Assembly: GCA_020638835.1 (NCBI GenBank)
Contig: JACKHV010000001.1
Coordinates: 930,001-994,000 of the forward strand
Origin: Planctomycetota bacterium
GTDB lineage: Bacteria; Planctomycetota; UBA1135; GCA-002686595
Length of the DNA: 64,000 bases
Direction: 5' to 3'
A program made the position numbers and the translations under genes. Shown piece after piece: positions 52,586-62,606 of the stretch (its first letter is position 1; each line of letters begins with the position of its first letter). Under the pieces are notes generated by a model. The model made no database searches, was not told where the DNA came from, and worked only from the letters and a program-made list of their open reading frames with translations.

Positions 52586-54331
52586 CTAGATCCAGTCGAT
52601 CTGCAGCGCGTTGGAGAAGTTCGATCCGAACCCGCACGGGCTGACGCCGCCGGGGTCGCGGTACCACTGCTGGTAGTAGCGCGTCTCGCCCGGGCTCACG
52701 CCGCCGCCGGTCACGATCGAGCCCGTGGTGCTCCCCGCGCCGTCGCCGTCGAGGATCACGATCTCGACGCGTTCCGTCGGATTCCCGAGGCACAGGAGGC
52801 CGTCCTTGAAGGGCATCGGCGCGACCTGCGAGCTGCCCTGCACGAGCATGCTCGGCTGGTTCGGGCGGCCCTGCGTGACGAGGAAGCGCAAGTCGTCGCG
52901 CGCGACCTGCGAGGTTCCGAGCGCCGTCAGCAGCGCACCGTGACCGAGCGAGCTCGCGCAGCCTTCGCCGCTGCCGGGCGCCGAGAGGTTCGCGCACGGG
53001 CAGATGCCGTCGCTGCCGTCACCGACGCACAGCGTCGCGGCGACCGGAGAGAGCGAGATCAAGTAGCAGCCGACTTTGTTGCCGCCGGCCCGCGCCACCG
53101 TCATTTCCTGCGTGATGAAGGTGCCATCGTTGCTGACGCTGCGCTCCCAGAGGTTGCTCGGGATGTTCACGATCAGGTCGCCGCCCGTGGTCGTGACGTT
53201 CTTCTGCACGAGCACTTCGTCGTCGCGGAAGATCGCCGTGCCGGGGCCGGGCCACGTGCACTGCCAGATGACCTGGTCGTCGCTCGTCATCGAGACGCGG
53301 CCGGCGAACTGCGTGATCGTCGGGCTGCCGTCGACGCCCGGGACGACGTCGCCGGAGCGGTGCATCAGCGTCGTGCCGTTCTTCACGAGCGCGTAGTTCG
53401 CGGGCGATGGTTCGTCCGTGTAGAAGCGCCCGGCCCACTGGCCGCTCGCGCCGAGCGCGACGCTCGAGCTGTGGAAGCTGTTCCAGTTGTCCGTGCCGAG
53501 GCCCGTGGGCGCCCCTTCGCGGATCAGCGGCGTCGCGTCGAGGTGGTACCACGTATCGCAGCAGCCGTTCGCGCCGCCCGCCAGCGACGTGTCCTCGTCG
53601 TCGACGAGCCACAGCACTTTCCCCGCGTCGTTCAGCGCGCAGCTCGTCAGCGCGTTGCCGGGGTACTGCACGTACGCGTCGTGGCCGGGGAGCAGCTGCG
53701 ACGCGTAGGCGAGCGTCGTCTGGCTCGTGAAGCCGCCGAGGCCGTCGAGCTCGAAGCGCGCCAGCAGCCGTGCGCTGTTCGTGCCGCCGGGCCCGTCGTT
53801 CACCGAGCCGGAGACCAAGAGCTGCCCGCTGTTGTTCATCCACGCCATCTGGATGGCGCTCCAGTGCGTGTACGTCGCAGGGACGTCGGAGGGCGCGGGC
53901 GTCACGTCGGTCTCGACGATCGCCCGGCCGGCGACGACCGCCAGATCGACGGGCGTCAAGTCGCTGCGGTTTCCGCGCAACACGGCGAGCAACTCCCCTG
54001 CGTCGTTCAGTTCGAGCTGGCGCACGTCGTAGAACCAGCCGCCGACGGGCGAGTCGAATCCGGAGTTGATCACGCCTTCCTGCATGATCAGGCTGCCGTT
54101 CCGCAGGACGACGAGGTCGAGCGCGGAACTCTGGTTGTCGGTGTCGACGACGACGGCCCACTCGCCGCTGTTGTTCACGGCGCTGCGTTCGATGCTCGTC
54201 ACGAGCCCGACGCCCGGGACGGCGTCGCCCTGCTCGACGAGGGGGGTGATCGTCGACTGGGCGGAAGCGAGGCCGCCGGCGGCGACGGAAGCGGCGAGGG
54301 CGAGGGGCAGGAGGCGGGGGACGTGTTGCAT
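52586..54331 (-). CDS. secreted tandem-repeat protein, paralogue with six-cysteine module
   Basis: The 581-residue protein has a signal peptide (AAGGLASA-Q), then the same repeat style as its neighbour: VNNSGEWAVVV, LNDAGELLAVL, MNNSGQLLVSG, LNDAGKVLWLV and MTSDDQVIWQ. The C-terminal 148 residues (52589-53032) hold the six-cysteine module (CVGDG, ICPC, GEGC, LLC, GNPTERVE, YYQQWYRDPGGVSPCG). The two proteins probably arose by tandem duplication. They are likely displayed on or released from the cell surface; ligand and partner are unknown. The ATG at 54331 begins the signal peptide. Confidence 0.8.
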   Translation of the reverse strand: MQHVPRLLPLALAASVAAGGLASAQSTITPLVEQGDAVPGVGLVTSIERSAVNNSGEWAVVVDTDNQSSALDLVVLRNGSLIMQEGVINSGFDSPVGGWFYDVRQLELNDAGELLAVLRGNRSDLTPVDLAVVAGRAIVETDVTPAPSDVPATYTHWSAIQMAWMNNSGQLLVSGSVNDGPGGTNSARLLARFELDGLGGFTSQTTLAYASQLLPGHDAYVQYPGNALTSCALNDAGKVLWLVDDEDTSLAGGANGCCDTWYHLDATPLIREGAPTGLGTDNWNSFHSSSVALGASGQWAGRFYTDEPSPANYALVKNGTTLMHRSGDVVPGVDGSPTITQFAGRVSMTSDDQVIWQCTWPGPGTAIFRDDEVLVQKNVTTTGGDLIVNIPSNLWERSVSNDGTFITQEMTVARAGGNKVGCYLISLSPVAATLCVGDGSDGICPCANLSAPGSGEGCASSLGHGALLTALGTSQVARDDLRFLVTQGRPNQPSMLVQGSSQVAPMPFKDGLLCLGNPTERVEIVILDGDGAGSTTGSIVTGGGVSPGETRYYQQWYRDPGGVSPCGFGSNFSNALQIDWI

Positions 54332-54598
54332 GCGAAGTCTCCGGGGCCGGGGCGGCCCAAGGGGAGGGGTCGAAAGAGGTCCGGAGGGAAGTACGAAGGG
54401 CGCGCACGCCGGCGGAACGCCGAACTTCGTCCTCCGAGCCCCCGGGGATCCTGTGCCCCGGGATCGCGCTCGACCATCCGGTAGGGACCCGGGTCGGCGC
54501 TGCCCATGCGCGCGGGAAGCGGCGCGGCACGAGTCACGCGGTCGCGTGGCCCCGGTCCGAGCCGTGCGGGACCGCGGCGTCACCGGAGCGGGACTCCG

Positions 54599-56272
54599 TC
54601 AGTCCGCCGACCGCTCGCAGAGGCGGCGCAGCGCCTTCGCGAGGCGCGTGTGCGCGATCAGCGCGAGCGCGGCGCGATCCTCGGGCCGCCCGGCCTTCGC
54701 GCGCACGATGCCGATGAGCGCGCGCTTCTCGCGCACCGTCCAGGCGGCGAGCTCGTCGATCAGCGCGAGCGCCGGCGCCACGCGCTCGAGCGCGCGCCGT
54801 TCGTCCGCCGTCCACTCGGAGAGTCCGCGCAGTCCGAGCCGGCGCGCCACCTCGTTCGAGCAGCGTCGCGCGTACTCGTCCCGCGAGCGTTCCGGAGCGG
54901 CGTCGAACGCGCGCGTCACCGCGCGGGCCAAGGCGCTCGAGTCGAAGCGCGCTTCGCTCCCGCGCTCCAGCTCGAGGTGCACCGCCGTCGCCGCGAGCCG
55001 CCGCAACGTGCGCGCGTCGCTGCGGTACCCCGGCCGCGCGCGCATCCGATCCTCTTCCGCTCGCGCGAGCGCTTCCACCTCCGGATTCGAGGTCGCGAAG
55101 CCGAGCTTGCGGTAGAACCAGAACGCGCCCGTGGCGAGCGCGGCCGCGTTGCCCTTCCCCATGCCGTAGGGCGTCACGTAGAAGTCGTGCACGCCGAGCA
55201 GGTGGTGCAGCACGCGCATCACTTGCGTGTAGACGAAGCGCGCCTCCGCGCCGCGGAACTCCTCGAAGAAGTTGATGCCCATCTCGCACGAGCCGAGGAA
55301 GGGGCTGGCGGGGCCGTAGGCGATCGGGACGCCGTTCTTCGTGACGAGGTAGTAGAAGAGCGCCTCGAAGGCGCAGCGCTGTTCCGGCAGCACGCCGACG
55401 AGCGTGATCTCCACGCCGCGCCCGCACGCGATCACCCGCACATCGCGCTCGTCGGCGTGCGTCAGCGGGTAGATCTCGAGGTCGCGGTTCAGCATCGCGA
55501 GCTTGACCGTCGCGAGCCGTTCGCGCGCTTCCCCGAGCGGCAGCCGGCGCACCGCGCGCAGCTCGCGCCGGATCAGCGGCGGCAGCGGCCGGCGGTCGCG
55601 CGGGATCGCCTCCTTCTGGTAATGCACGCGCCCCGGCGGCAAGCGCAACTCGGTGCGCCCGCGCGCCGCACCCGCGTCGTCGAGCCGCAGCGGGACCTCG
55701 CAGGTCTCGAACAGCGCGGCGCGTTGCTCCGACGTCAGCGCGAGCGACGCGAAATCGTCGAGCAGCACCGCCAGCCCCGACCGCCCGCCGCGCGCCCGAC
55801 CCGTGAGCCACTCGCGCACCCCGATCTCGACGTCGTCGAGCGCCGGCGACTCCGACGCGAGCACCAGCGCACAGAGCACGTCGTGCAGCTTCCCCGGATC
55901 CTCGAGCTCGTCCCAGTCGACCTCGAGCTCCGCCCCGACGCGCTCCGCGACCCAACGCGCCAACTCGAACGACAAGCGCCGCCGACAGCTCGTACCGGCG
56001 AGCCCCGACTCCTCCAGCGCCCCCCCGCGCCCCGCGCGCACCTGCGCCGCCGCCCACTCCGCGAGCCGCGCCGACACCCGCTCCGCCCCGCGCCGCACCC
56101 GCGCGTCGTCGGGGTAGGCGAGCAGGAAGCCGACCGCGTCCTGCAGCTTCACGAGCTCGCGCACCGAACACCGCCGTAGCGCCGCGACCTCGTCCAACAG
56201 ACGCGCTTTCTCGCGAGCCGCTTCGGGTCCGAAAGTGCGCGCGAGCTGGATCAGGGCGGCGATCGGCGTCAT
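54599..56272 (-). CDS. uncharacterised 557-residue protein with an acyltransferase-like patch
   Basis: The protein is soluble and mostly helical at both ends, with no signal peptide. In the middle (residues about 285-395) lie strands and a GNAAALATGAFWFYRKLGF stretch, which resembles the end of a GNAT acetyltransferase fold, with SPFLGSCEMGINFFEEFRG and FVYTQVMRVLHHLLGVHDFYVTPYGMG before it. I do not recognise the family as a whole, and the acetyl-CoA loop (Q/RxxGxG/A) is not evident. It stands alone, between a secreted-protein gene and the divergent aerotolerance operon. Confidence 0.7.
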   Translation of the reverse strand: MTPIAALIQLARTFGPEAAREKARLLDEVAALRRCSVRELVKLQDAVGFLLAYPDDARVRRGAERVSARLAEWAAAQVRAGRGGALEESGLAGTSCRRRLSFELARWVAERVGAELEVDWDELEDPGKLHDVLCALVLASESPALDDVEIGVREWLTGRARGGRSGLAVLLDDFASLALTSEQRAALFETCEVPLRLDDAGAARGRTELRLPPGRVHYQKEAIPRDRRPLPPLIRRELRAVRRLPLGEARERLATVKLAMLNRDLEIYPLTHADERDVRVIACGRGVEITLVGVLPEQRCAFEALFYYLVTKNGVPIAYGPASPFLGSCEMGINFFEEFRGAEARFVYTQVMRVLHHLLGVHDFYVTPYGMGKGNAAALATGAFWFYRKLGFATSNPEVEALARAEEDRMRARPGYRSDARTLRRLAATAVHLELERGSEARFDSSALARAVTRAFDAAPERSRDEYARRCSNEVARRLGLRGLSEWTADERRALERVAPALALIDELAAWTVREKRALIGIVRAKAGRPEDRAALALIAHTRLAKALRRLCERSAD

Positions 56273-56472
56273 GCGGGGGGAGTGTAGCGGTCGGCCGTGC
56301 GCGACCTAGCGTCGGAGCCCACGGGCGGCGAGGAACGCCCGACCCCGACGGGCTTCGCGCCACCCGCCCCGCTAGAATGCTGCCCCTTCGGGCCAACGCC
56401 GAGGGGCCCTCCGCGTACGCGCGAGCTCTCTCCGACCCGTCTCGACCCCCCTGATCGATCGTCTCCCGCCCG

Positions 56473-57471
<999 letters not shown>

Positions 57472-57486
57472 GCGCGGCGCAGGTCC

Positions 57487-58479
57487 ATGTCCACGCGGCC
57501 CCGAACCGTCGACGAGCGCCCCGCGGAGGGCTCCGGCACGCTCGCGCCCGAGCTGATGGCGCGCGTGCAGGAGATCCAGATCCGCACGCACAAGCTCGTC
57601 AACACCGCGCTGTCGGGCGGCTACCGCTCGACCTTCCGCGGCACCGGGCTCGAGTTCGCGGAAGTGCGGCCGTACCAACCGGGCGACGAAGTGCGCTCGA
57701 TCGACTGGAACGTCACGGCGCGCGCGGGCGAACCCTACATCAAGACCTTCCAGGAGGAGCGCGAGCTGACGCTGCACCTGCTCGTCGACACCTCCAGCTC
57801 GATGGACTTCGGCTCGCGCGGTCTCTCGAAGCGCGAAGCGGCGGCGCAGTTCGCCGCGCTGATCGCCTTCACCGCGATCAAGAGCCAGGACCAGGTCGGG
57901 CTCACGCTCTTCGGGCACGACGCGGGCCTGCACCTCGAGCCGAAGAAGGGCGGGCGCCACGGGCTGCGCGTGATCCGCGAAGTGCTCGCCGCGCCCTCGA
58001 CCGGCCGCGGCGGCGACCTCTCGGTCGTGCTCGACCACGGCCTGCGCACGCTGCGCCGGCGCGGCATCGTGTTCCTCATCTCCGACTTCCTCGACCAAGC
58101 GCTCGACGCGCCGACGACGTCGCAGGTCGAAGGCGGCGCGTCCGCGGACTTCTGGGGCGACTCGCTCGCCAGCCTCGCGCTGCGCCACGACGTGATCGCC
58201 GTGCGCGTGATCGACCCGCTCGAGGAAGCTCTGCCGAACTCCGGCCGCGTCGAGCTGGCCGGCATCGAGTCGAACGCGCGCCGGACGGTCGACGCGGGAT
58301 CGCGCGCGCAACGCGAAGCCTGGGAGCAAGCTGCGCGGGAACGCCGCACGGGCCTCGACCGCGTCTTCTCGCGCGCCCGCGTCGACGCGCTCGAGCTGCG
58401 CACGGACCGCGACCTCGCGAACCCGCTGATCGACTTCTTCCGCCGCCGCCAGGCGCGCTACGGGGGGAGGGTCGTCTGA
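57487..58479 (+). CDS. DUF58 domain (vWA-like) protein
   Basis: The 330-residue protein has the DUF58 signature YRSTFRGTGLEFAEVRPYQPGDEVRSIDW (read across residues about 43-72). A metal-ion-dependent adhesion-like motif, VDTSSSMDFGS, follows. It has no membrane segment. Its stop shares TGATG with the next gene. It is expected to work with MoxR on envelope or metallo-cofactor assembly; the exact role in Bat operons is not settled. Confidence 0.93.
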   Translation: MSTRPRTVDERPAEGSGTLAPELMARVQEIQIRTHKLVNTALSGGYRSTFRGTGLEFAEVRPYQPGDEVRSIDWNVTARAGEPYIKTFQEERELTLHLLVDTSSSMDFGSRGLSKREAAAQFAALIAFTAIKSQDQVGLTLFGHDAGLHLEPKKGGRHGLRVIREVLAAPSTGRGGDLSVVLDHGLRTLRRRGIVFLISDFLDQALDAPTTSQVEGGASADFWGDSLASLALRHDVIAVRVIDPLEEALPNSGRVELAGIESNARRTVDAGSRAQREAWEQAARERRTGLDRVFSRARVDALELRTDRDLANPLIDFFRRRQARYGGRVV

Positions 58480-59345
58480 TGCTCTTCGCCGCCGCACTGC
58501 TCGCGCTCGCGCAGACGCCGATCGGGCTGGACTGCGACTTCCGCGTCGAGGCGCGCGAAGCCGAGATCGGCCAGCCGGTCCGTTGCGAGCTCGTCGTGAA
58601 CCACCCCGGCGGCACGAAGGTCAACGTGGACCTCGAGGCGCTGCTGCCCGACGACGGCTGGTTCCTGCTCGATGAACCGAAGCTGCTCACGAGCCGACAC
58701 GCGGCGAACGGCTCACCCGGCAGCACGACCACCGTCGCGTGGACCATGGCCGCGCTCGAGTCGGGCGCGCACAGCGTCCCCGCGCCGCCGGTGATGTGCG
58801 AGATCGAGGGCGTCGCGCAGACTTGCGCGGACTCCACGCGCGAAATCGCGATCGGCACCGCGCTGCTCGAGGGCGAGGACGCGCCGCGTCCGCCCGCGCG
58901 CGCGACGCTGCCCGCCGCGGACGCCGAGTCGCGCTACGTCTCGCCGCTGTGGTTCCTGCTGCTGCCCGTCGGGATCGCGGCGCTCGTGCTCGCGTACCGC
59001 TTCGCGCGCCGTCCGCGCGTCGCCGCGGAAGCACCGATCCCGCCCGCGCGCGACCGCCTCGCCGCGCTCGACCTCGAGCTGCCGCCCGACGAGTTCTGCC
59101 GCGCGCTGCGCGAACACTTGCGCGGCGGCTTCGACGAGCGCGCCGGTCAGGAACGTCGCGGCCTCACCGACGAAGAGTGGCTCGCCGCCTTCGTCGCCGA
59201 CGCGGAGCTCCACGAGCGCCTCGCGAAGCTGCTCGAGACCTGCGAAGCCGTGCGCTTCGGCGGCCGCACGCCGACGCGCTTCGCGATCGAAGGCCTGAAG
59301 CACGAAGCGCTCGAGCTCGTGCCGAAGCAGGAGGAGTCCGCGTGA
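58479..59345 (+). CDS. DUF4381/BatD-like membrane protein
   Basis: The 288-residue protein has a short hydrophobic N-terminus (LLALAQ) and a beta-rich external domain beginning FRVEAREAEIGQPVRCELVV, like the N-terminus of BatD. A membrane segment at about residues 148-167 is followed by a cytoplasmic tail rich in charged helices. The position between DUF58 and BatA matches the DUF4381-type gene of aerotolerance operons. Stops and starts overlap on both sides (TGATG upstream, GTGA downstream). Confidence 0.75.
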   Translation: MLFAAALLALAQTPIGLDCDFRVEAREAEIGQPVRCELVVNHPGGTKVNVDLEALLPDDGWFLLDEPKLLTSRHAANGSPGSTTTVAWTMAALESGAHSVPAPPVMCEIEGVAQTCADSTREIAIGTALLEGEDAPRPPARATLPAADAESRYVSPLWFLLLPVGIAALVLAYRFARRPRVAAEAPIPPARDRLAALDLELPPDEFCRALREHLRGGFDERAGQERRGLTDEEWLAAFVADAELHERLAKLLETCEAVRFGGRTPTRFAIEGLKHEALELVPKQEESA

Positions 59346-60415
59346 TCTTCCTGCTGCTGCAGAACGCGACGGAGACGCTGACCGCCGCCGAAGGCCGCCT
59401 CGAGCTGTGGGGCGACCTGTCGCTCTCCGATCCGCTGTTCCTCGCGCTCTTGCCTGTCGCGTGGCTCGCGCTGTGGTACGGCCGCAGCCGCCGCGCCCGC
59501 GCGCGCGGACGAGTTCCCGCGGTCCCCGGCCGGCTGGGCGAAGCCAGCCTCGCGCAGCGCCTCGGCTTCCTGTCCGTCTTGCTGCAGGGCGTCGCGCTCA
59601 GCCTCGTCGTGATCGCGCTCGCGCGGCCGCTGCGCGGTGACGTGCGCACGACGTCGGTCTCCGAAGGCGTCGACATCGCCGTCGTGATCGACCGCTCGTC
59701 CTCGATGACGCTGCAGGACCTCGACTACGAGGGCCGCGTCGACCGCGGCCGCACGCGCCTCGAAGTCGTGCAGCAAGTCGTCTCGGATTTCGCGACGCGC
59801 CGCATGACCGATCGCGAAGGCAACGCCGACCGCGTCGCGGTGTTCAGCTTCGCGCGCTACCCGCAGATCCTCTGCCCGTTCACGCTCGACGTCGACGCGG
59901 TGCGCGGCTTCGTCGACGGCATCGAACCGGCGACGGGCAACACGCCGGAGGACGGCACGGCGATCGGCATGGCGCTCGCCAAGGCCGTCGCGGTGCTGCG
60001 CGAGACCGACGCGAAGTCGAAGGTCATCGTGCTGCTCTCCGACGGCGAGGAGACGGTCCACGCGATCGAACCGCTCGAGACCGCACCGATGGCGGCGGAG
60101 GAGGGGATCCGGATCTACACCGTCTACGCCGCGCGCTACGTGCAGACCGGCTTCGGCTTCCGCGACGCGGATCGCGTGCAAGCCGACGAGCTGCAGCGCA
60201 TCGCGACGGAGACCGGCGGGCGCTTCTTCCGCGCCAAGGACCAGAAGGGCCTCGAGGACGCCTACGCGACGATCGAAGAACTCGAGCGCACGCCGCGCGA
60301 GGAAGAGCGCTCGATCGACCAGTACGACTTGTATCCGAAGCTGCTCGGCTACGGCCTCGCCTGCTACGCGCTCGCGTGGTTGCTCGGCTCGACCTTCCTG
60401 CGGAGGATGACGTGA
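59342..60415 (+). CDS. batA: aerotolerance vWA protein BatA-like
   Basis: The 357-residue protein has two N-terminal membrane segments and a von Willebrand A domain with a full MIDAS start (Asp117, Ser119, Ser121 in VVIDRSSSM). It also has GTAIGMALAKAV and VIVLLSDGEE, and a C-terminal membrane helix. It is anchored in the inner membrane with the vWA domain between anchors. The start is GTG at 59342, overlapping the upstream stop (GTGA). Bat proteins are linked to oxidative-stress resistance in Bacteroides and relatives. Confidence 0.9.
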   Translation: MIFLLLQNATETLTAAEGRLELWGDLSLSDPLFLALLPVAWLALWYGRSRRARARGRVPAVPGRLGEASLAQRLGFLSVLLQGVALSLVVIALARPLRGDVRTTSVSEGVDIAVVIDRSSSMTLQDLDYEGRVDRGRTRLEVVQQVVSDFATRRMTDREGNADRVAVFSFARYPQILCPFTLDVDAVRGFVDGIEPATGNTPEDGTAIGMALAKAVAVLRETDAKSKVIVLLSDGEETVHAIEPLETAPMAAEEGIRIYTVYAARYVQTGFGFRDADRVQADELQRIATETGGRFFRAKDQKGLEDAYATIEELERTPREEERSIDQYDLYPKLLGYGLACYALAWLLGSTFLRRMT

Positions 60416-61443
60416 GCCAGCTGCTCGGCTTCGACCTGCTGCGTCCCGCGTGGACGGTCGCGATGCTCGCGGCGCCGCTGCTGCTGGCGGCCGGCGTGTT
60501 CGGGCTGGTGCTGCGCCGGCGCGAGCTGCTGCGCTGGGCAGACGCGCGACGAGTCCAGCGGCTGTTCCCCGGGCTCTCTCTCGGGCGCGCGCGCTTGCGC
60601 GTCGTGTTGGCGGCGATCGCGCTGCTGCTCGGCGCCTTCGCGCTGACCGGCCCGGTGCGCGGATACAGCCTGCAGGAAGTCGAGCGCGCCGGACACGACG
60701 TCGTCGTGGTCGTCGACACCTCGCGCTCGATGCTCGTGCAAGACGTGCGCCCCGACCGCCTGACGCGGGCCAAGCGCGAGGTGCGCGGTCTGCTGCAGCG
60801 GCTCGAAGGCGACCGCGTCGGACTGCTGGCCTTCGCCGGCGACGTGCGCGAGGTCGCGCCCTTGACGCACGACCGGCGCACGCTCGAGCAGTTCGTCGAC
60901 ACGCTCTCTCCGCGCGACAACCTCGTCGGCGGCACGAACATCGGCGCGGCGCTCGAGCGCGCCGTCTCGCTCTTCGACGGCCGCTCCGGCGCGCACGAAG
61001 CGATCGTGTTGATCACCGACGGCGAGGACCTCGAAGGCCACGGACTCGAAGTGGCGCGCACCGCGGCGGACAAGGGCATCCGCGTCTACGTCGTCGGCAT
61101 GGGCACGGAGGCCGGCGGAAAGATCCCCGATGAACAACGCGGCTTCGTGCGCGACGAGACGGGCTCGGAAGTCGTCTCGACGCTCGACGGCTCGACGCTG
61201 CGCCAGATCGCCGAAGCGACCGGCGGCGACTACCTGTCGATCAGTGACGCCGTGCTGCCGCTCGAGGAGCTCTACGAGAAGCGCATCACCAAGCTCGACA
61301 CGCGGGAGCTGTGGGCCGGCAAGCTGCGCGTCCCGCACGACCGCTTCCAGTGGCCGCTGGTGCTCGCGCTCGGCTGCATGTTGCTGGAGAGCGGGCTGCG
61401 CGAACGCCGCTCGACGCGCCGGCGCGCGGGAGGTGATGCATGA
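60412..61443 (+). CDS. batB: aerotolerance vWA protein BatB-like
   Basis: The 343-residue protein is a paralogue of BatA: N-terminal membrane helices, a vWA domain with D102/S104/S106 (VVVDTSRSM), GGTNIGAALERAV and AIVLITDGED, and a final membrane helix. The start is GTG at 60412 in a GTGA overlap with batA. Together BatA and BatB are thought to form membrane complexes. The tandem pair with MoxR, DUF58, BatC-like and BatD identifies the operon. Confidence 0.9.
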   Translation: MSQLLGFDLLRPAWTVAMLAAPLLLAAGVFGLVLRRRELLRWADARRVQRLFPGLSLGRARLRVVLAAIALLLGAFALTGPVRGYSLQEVERAGHDVVVVVDTSRSMLVQDVRPDRLTRAKREVRGLLQRLEGDRVGLLAFAGDVREVAPLTHDRRTLEQFVDTLSPRDNLVGGTNIGAALERAVSLFDGRSGAHEAIVLITDGEDLEGHGLEVARTAADKGIRVYVVGMGTEAGGKIPDEQRGFVRDETGSEVVSTLDGSTLRQIAEATGGDYLSISDAVLPLEELYEKRITKLDTRELWAGKLRVPHDRFQWPLVLALGCMLLESGLRERRSTRRRAGGDA

Positions 61444-62606
61444 AGCCCACGTCCGTGAAGCTCGCGTTCCTCGCCGCGCTGGCGGCCGCTTCGACGCTCG
61501 CGTCGGCGCAGGCTCCGGATGCCGTCGCGATGCAGGACGCGCCGCCCGCGCCCGACGCGGCGGAAGTCGCCGATCTGCTCGCGAAGGTCCCCGTGCAGGA
61601 GCTGCAGACCGGGACGCTGTCGGACGGCATCGGCACGGTTCGCGAGCTCGCGGAGTCCGGTGAAGTGCAGGCCGCGCGCGTCGCGGCCGACGTGCTGCTC
61701 GCGCCGCGCGGTGTGGCGAGCAAGCGGCTCGAGTGGTGGAACGAGGGCGGCGACTTCGTGCGCGGCTTGCTCGATGCGACCAGCTCGTGGACCGAGCCGC
61801 TCGGCTGGAACGGGCGCCCCGAGCCGGAGCGCGCGCTCGTGCTGCTCGAGCGGGGCCTGGTCTCGCTCGCGCCGGAAGAACACCGCACGGCGGAACGCGA
61901 CTTCGGCCGCGCGCTCGCCGTGGCGCCCGCGGGCGAGCTGCGCGACGCCGCCGCCTACGACTTGGCGCTGCTTCCACTGCTCGAGGGCGAGGAATGGCGC
62001 GCGCAGATCCCCGAGCTCGGCGGCACGCCGCCCGCTCCCAAGCCGCCGAACGCGGCGGCTCCGGACGAGCAACCGCCCGACCCGCTCGAGCTGGCGAAGG
62101 CCGCCTACCTCGAAGCGCGCTCGCGTTACGTCGACCGCCTGAAGCTCGACTGGCGCGACGCCGACACGCGCGCGAACGTCGAGCTGATCCAGCGCCGCTT
62201 GCGCGAGCTCGACGAGCTCGAGCGGCAGCGCGAGGAACAGCAGCAACAACAGCAGCAGCAGGACCAGCAGCAGGATCAACAACAAGACCAGCAACAGGAC
62301 CAGCAACAGGACGGCGAGCAGAACCAGGACCAGCAGGACCAGCAGCAGTCGAGCGACGAGCAGCAGCAGGACCAGCAGCAGGGCGAAGAGGAACAGCAGC
62401 CCGAGGACGCGCAGGACGGCCAGGACTCGCAGGACGAACAGCAGGGCGAGGAACAGCAGCAGGAAGCCGAGCCGCAGGAAGTGCACCTCAGCCAGGAAGA
62501 GCTGCAGCGCCTCCTGAACCGCCTCGCCGAGCACGAGAAGGAAGCCGAAGCCCTGCGCGAGATGCGCCGCCAGCGCGGATCGCGGGGCGTGGACAAGGAT
62601 TGGTGA
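61440..62606 (+). CDS. BatC-like protein with glutamine/aspartate repeat region
   Basis: The 388-residue protein has a signal peptide (ASTLASA-Q) and a TPR-like helical part. Residues about 262-345 are almost entirely Gln, Asp and Glu, with QQQD units repeated. The C-terminus ends with VDKDW, the conserved tail of BatC-like proteins. Such low-complexity tracts are common in planctomycete BatC-like proteins and probably form a flexible acidic linker. The ATG at 61440 overlaps batB (ATGA); the stop shares TGATG with batD. Confidence 0.82.
   Translation: MKPTSVKLAFLAALAAASTLASAQAPDAVAMQDAPPAPDAAEVADLLAKVPVQELQTGTLSDGIGTVRELAESGEVQAARVAADVLLAPRGVASKRLEWWNEGGDFVRGLLDATSSWTEPLGWNGRPEPERALVLLERGLVSLAPEEHRTAERDFGRALAVAPAGELRDAAAYDLALLPLLEGEEWRAQIPELGGTPPAPKPPNAAAPDEQPPDPLELAKAAYLEARSRYVDRLKLDWRDADTRANVELIQRRLRELDELERQREEQQQQQQQQDQQQDQQQDQQQDQQQDGEQNQDQQDQQQSSDEQQQDQQQGEEEQQPEDAQDGQDSQDEQQGEEQQQEAEPQEVHLSQEELQRLLNRLAEHEKEAEALREMRRQRGSRGVDKDW
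62229..62466 (+). repeat. CAG/CAA/GAC-rich coding repeat
   Basis: About 240 bases encode glutamine-rich units such as QQQD repeated head to tail inside the BatC-like gene. Mixed CAG and CAA codons show the tract is not a pure triplet expansion. Confidence 0.75.

Noticed and set aside
62229..62466. CAG-rich repeat as a non-coding microsatellite
   Set aside because: It stays in frame inside a Bat operon gene and ends in the conserved BatC-like tail.
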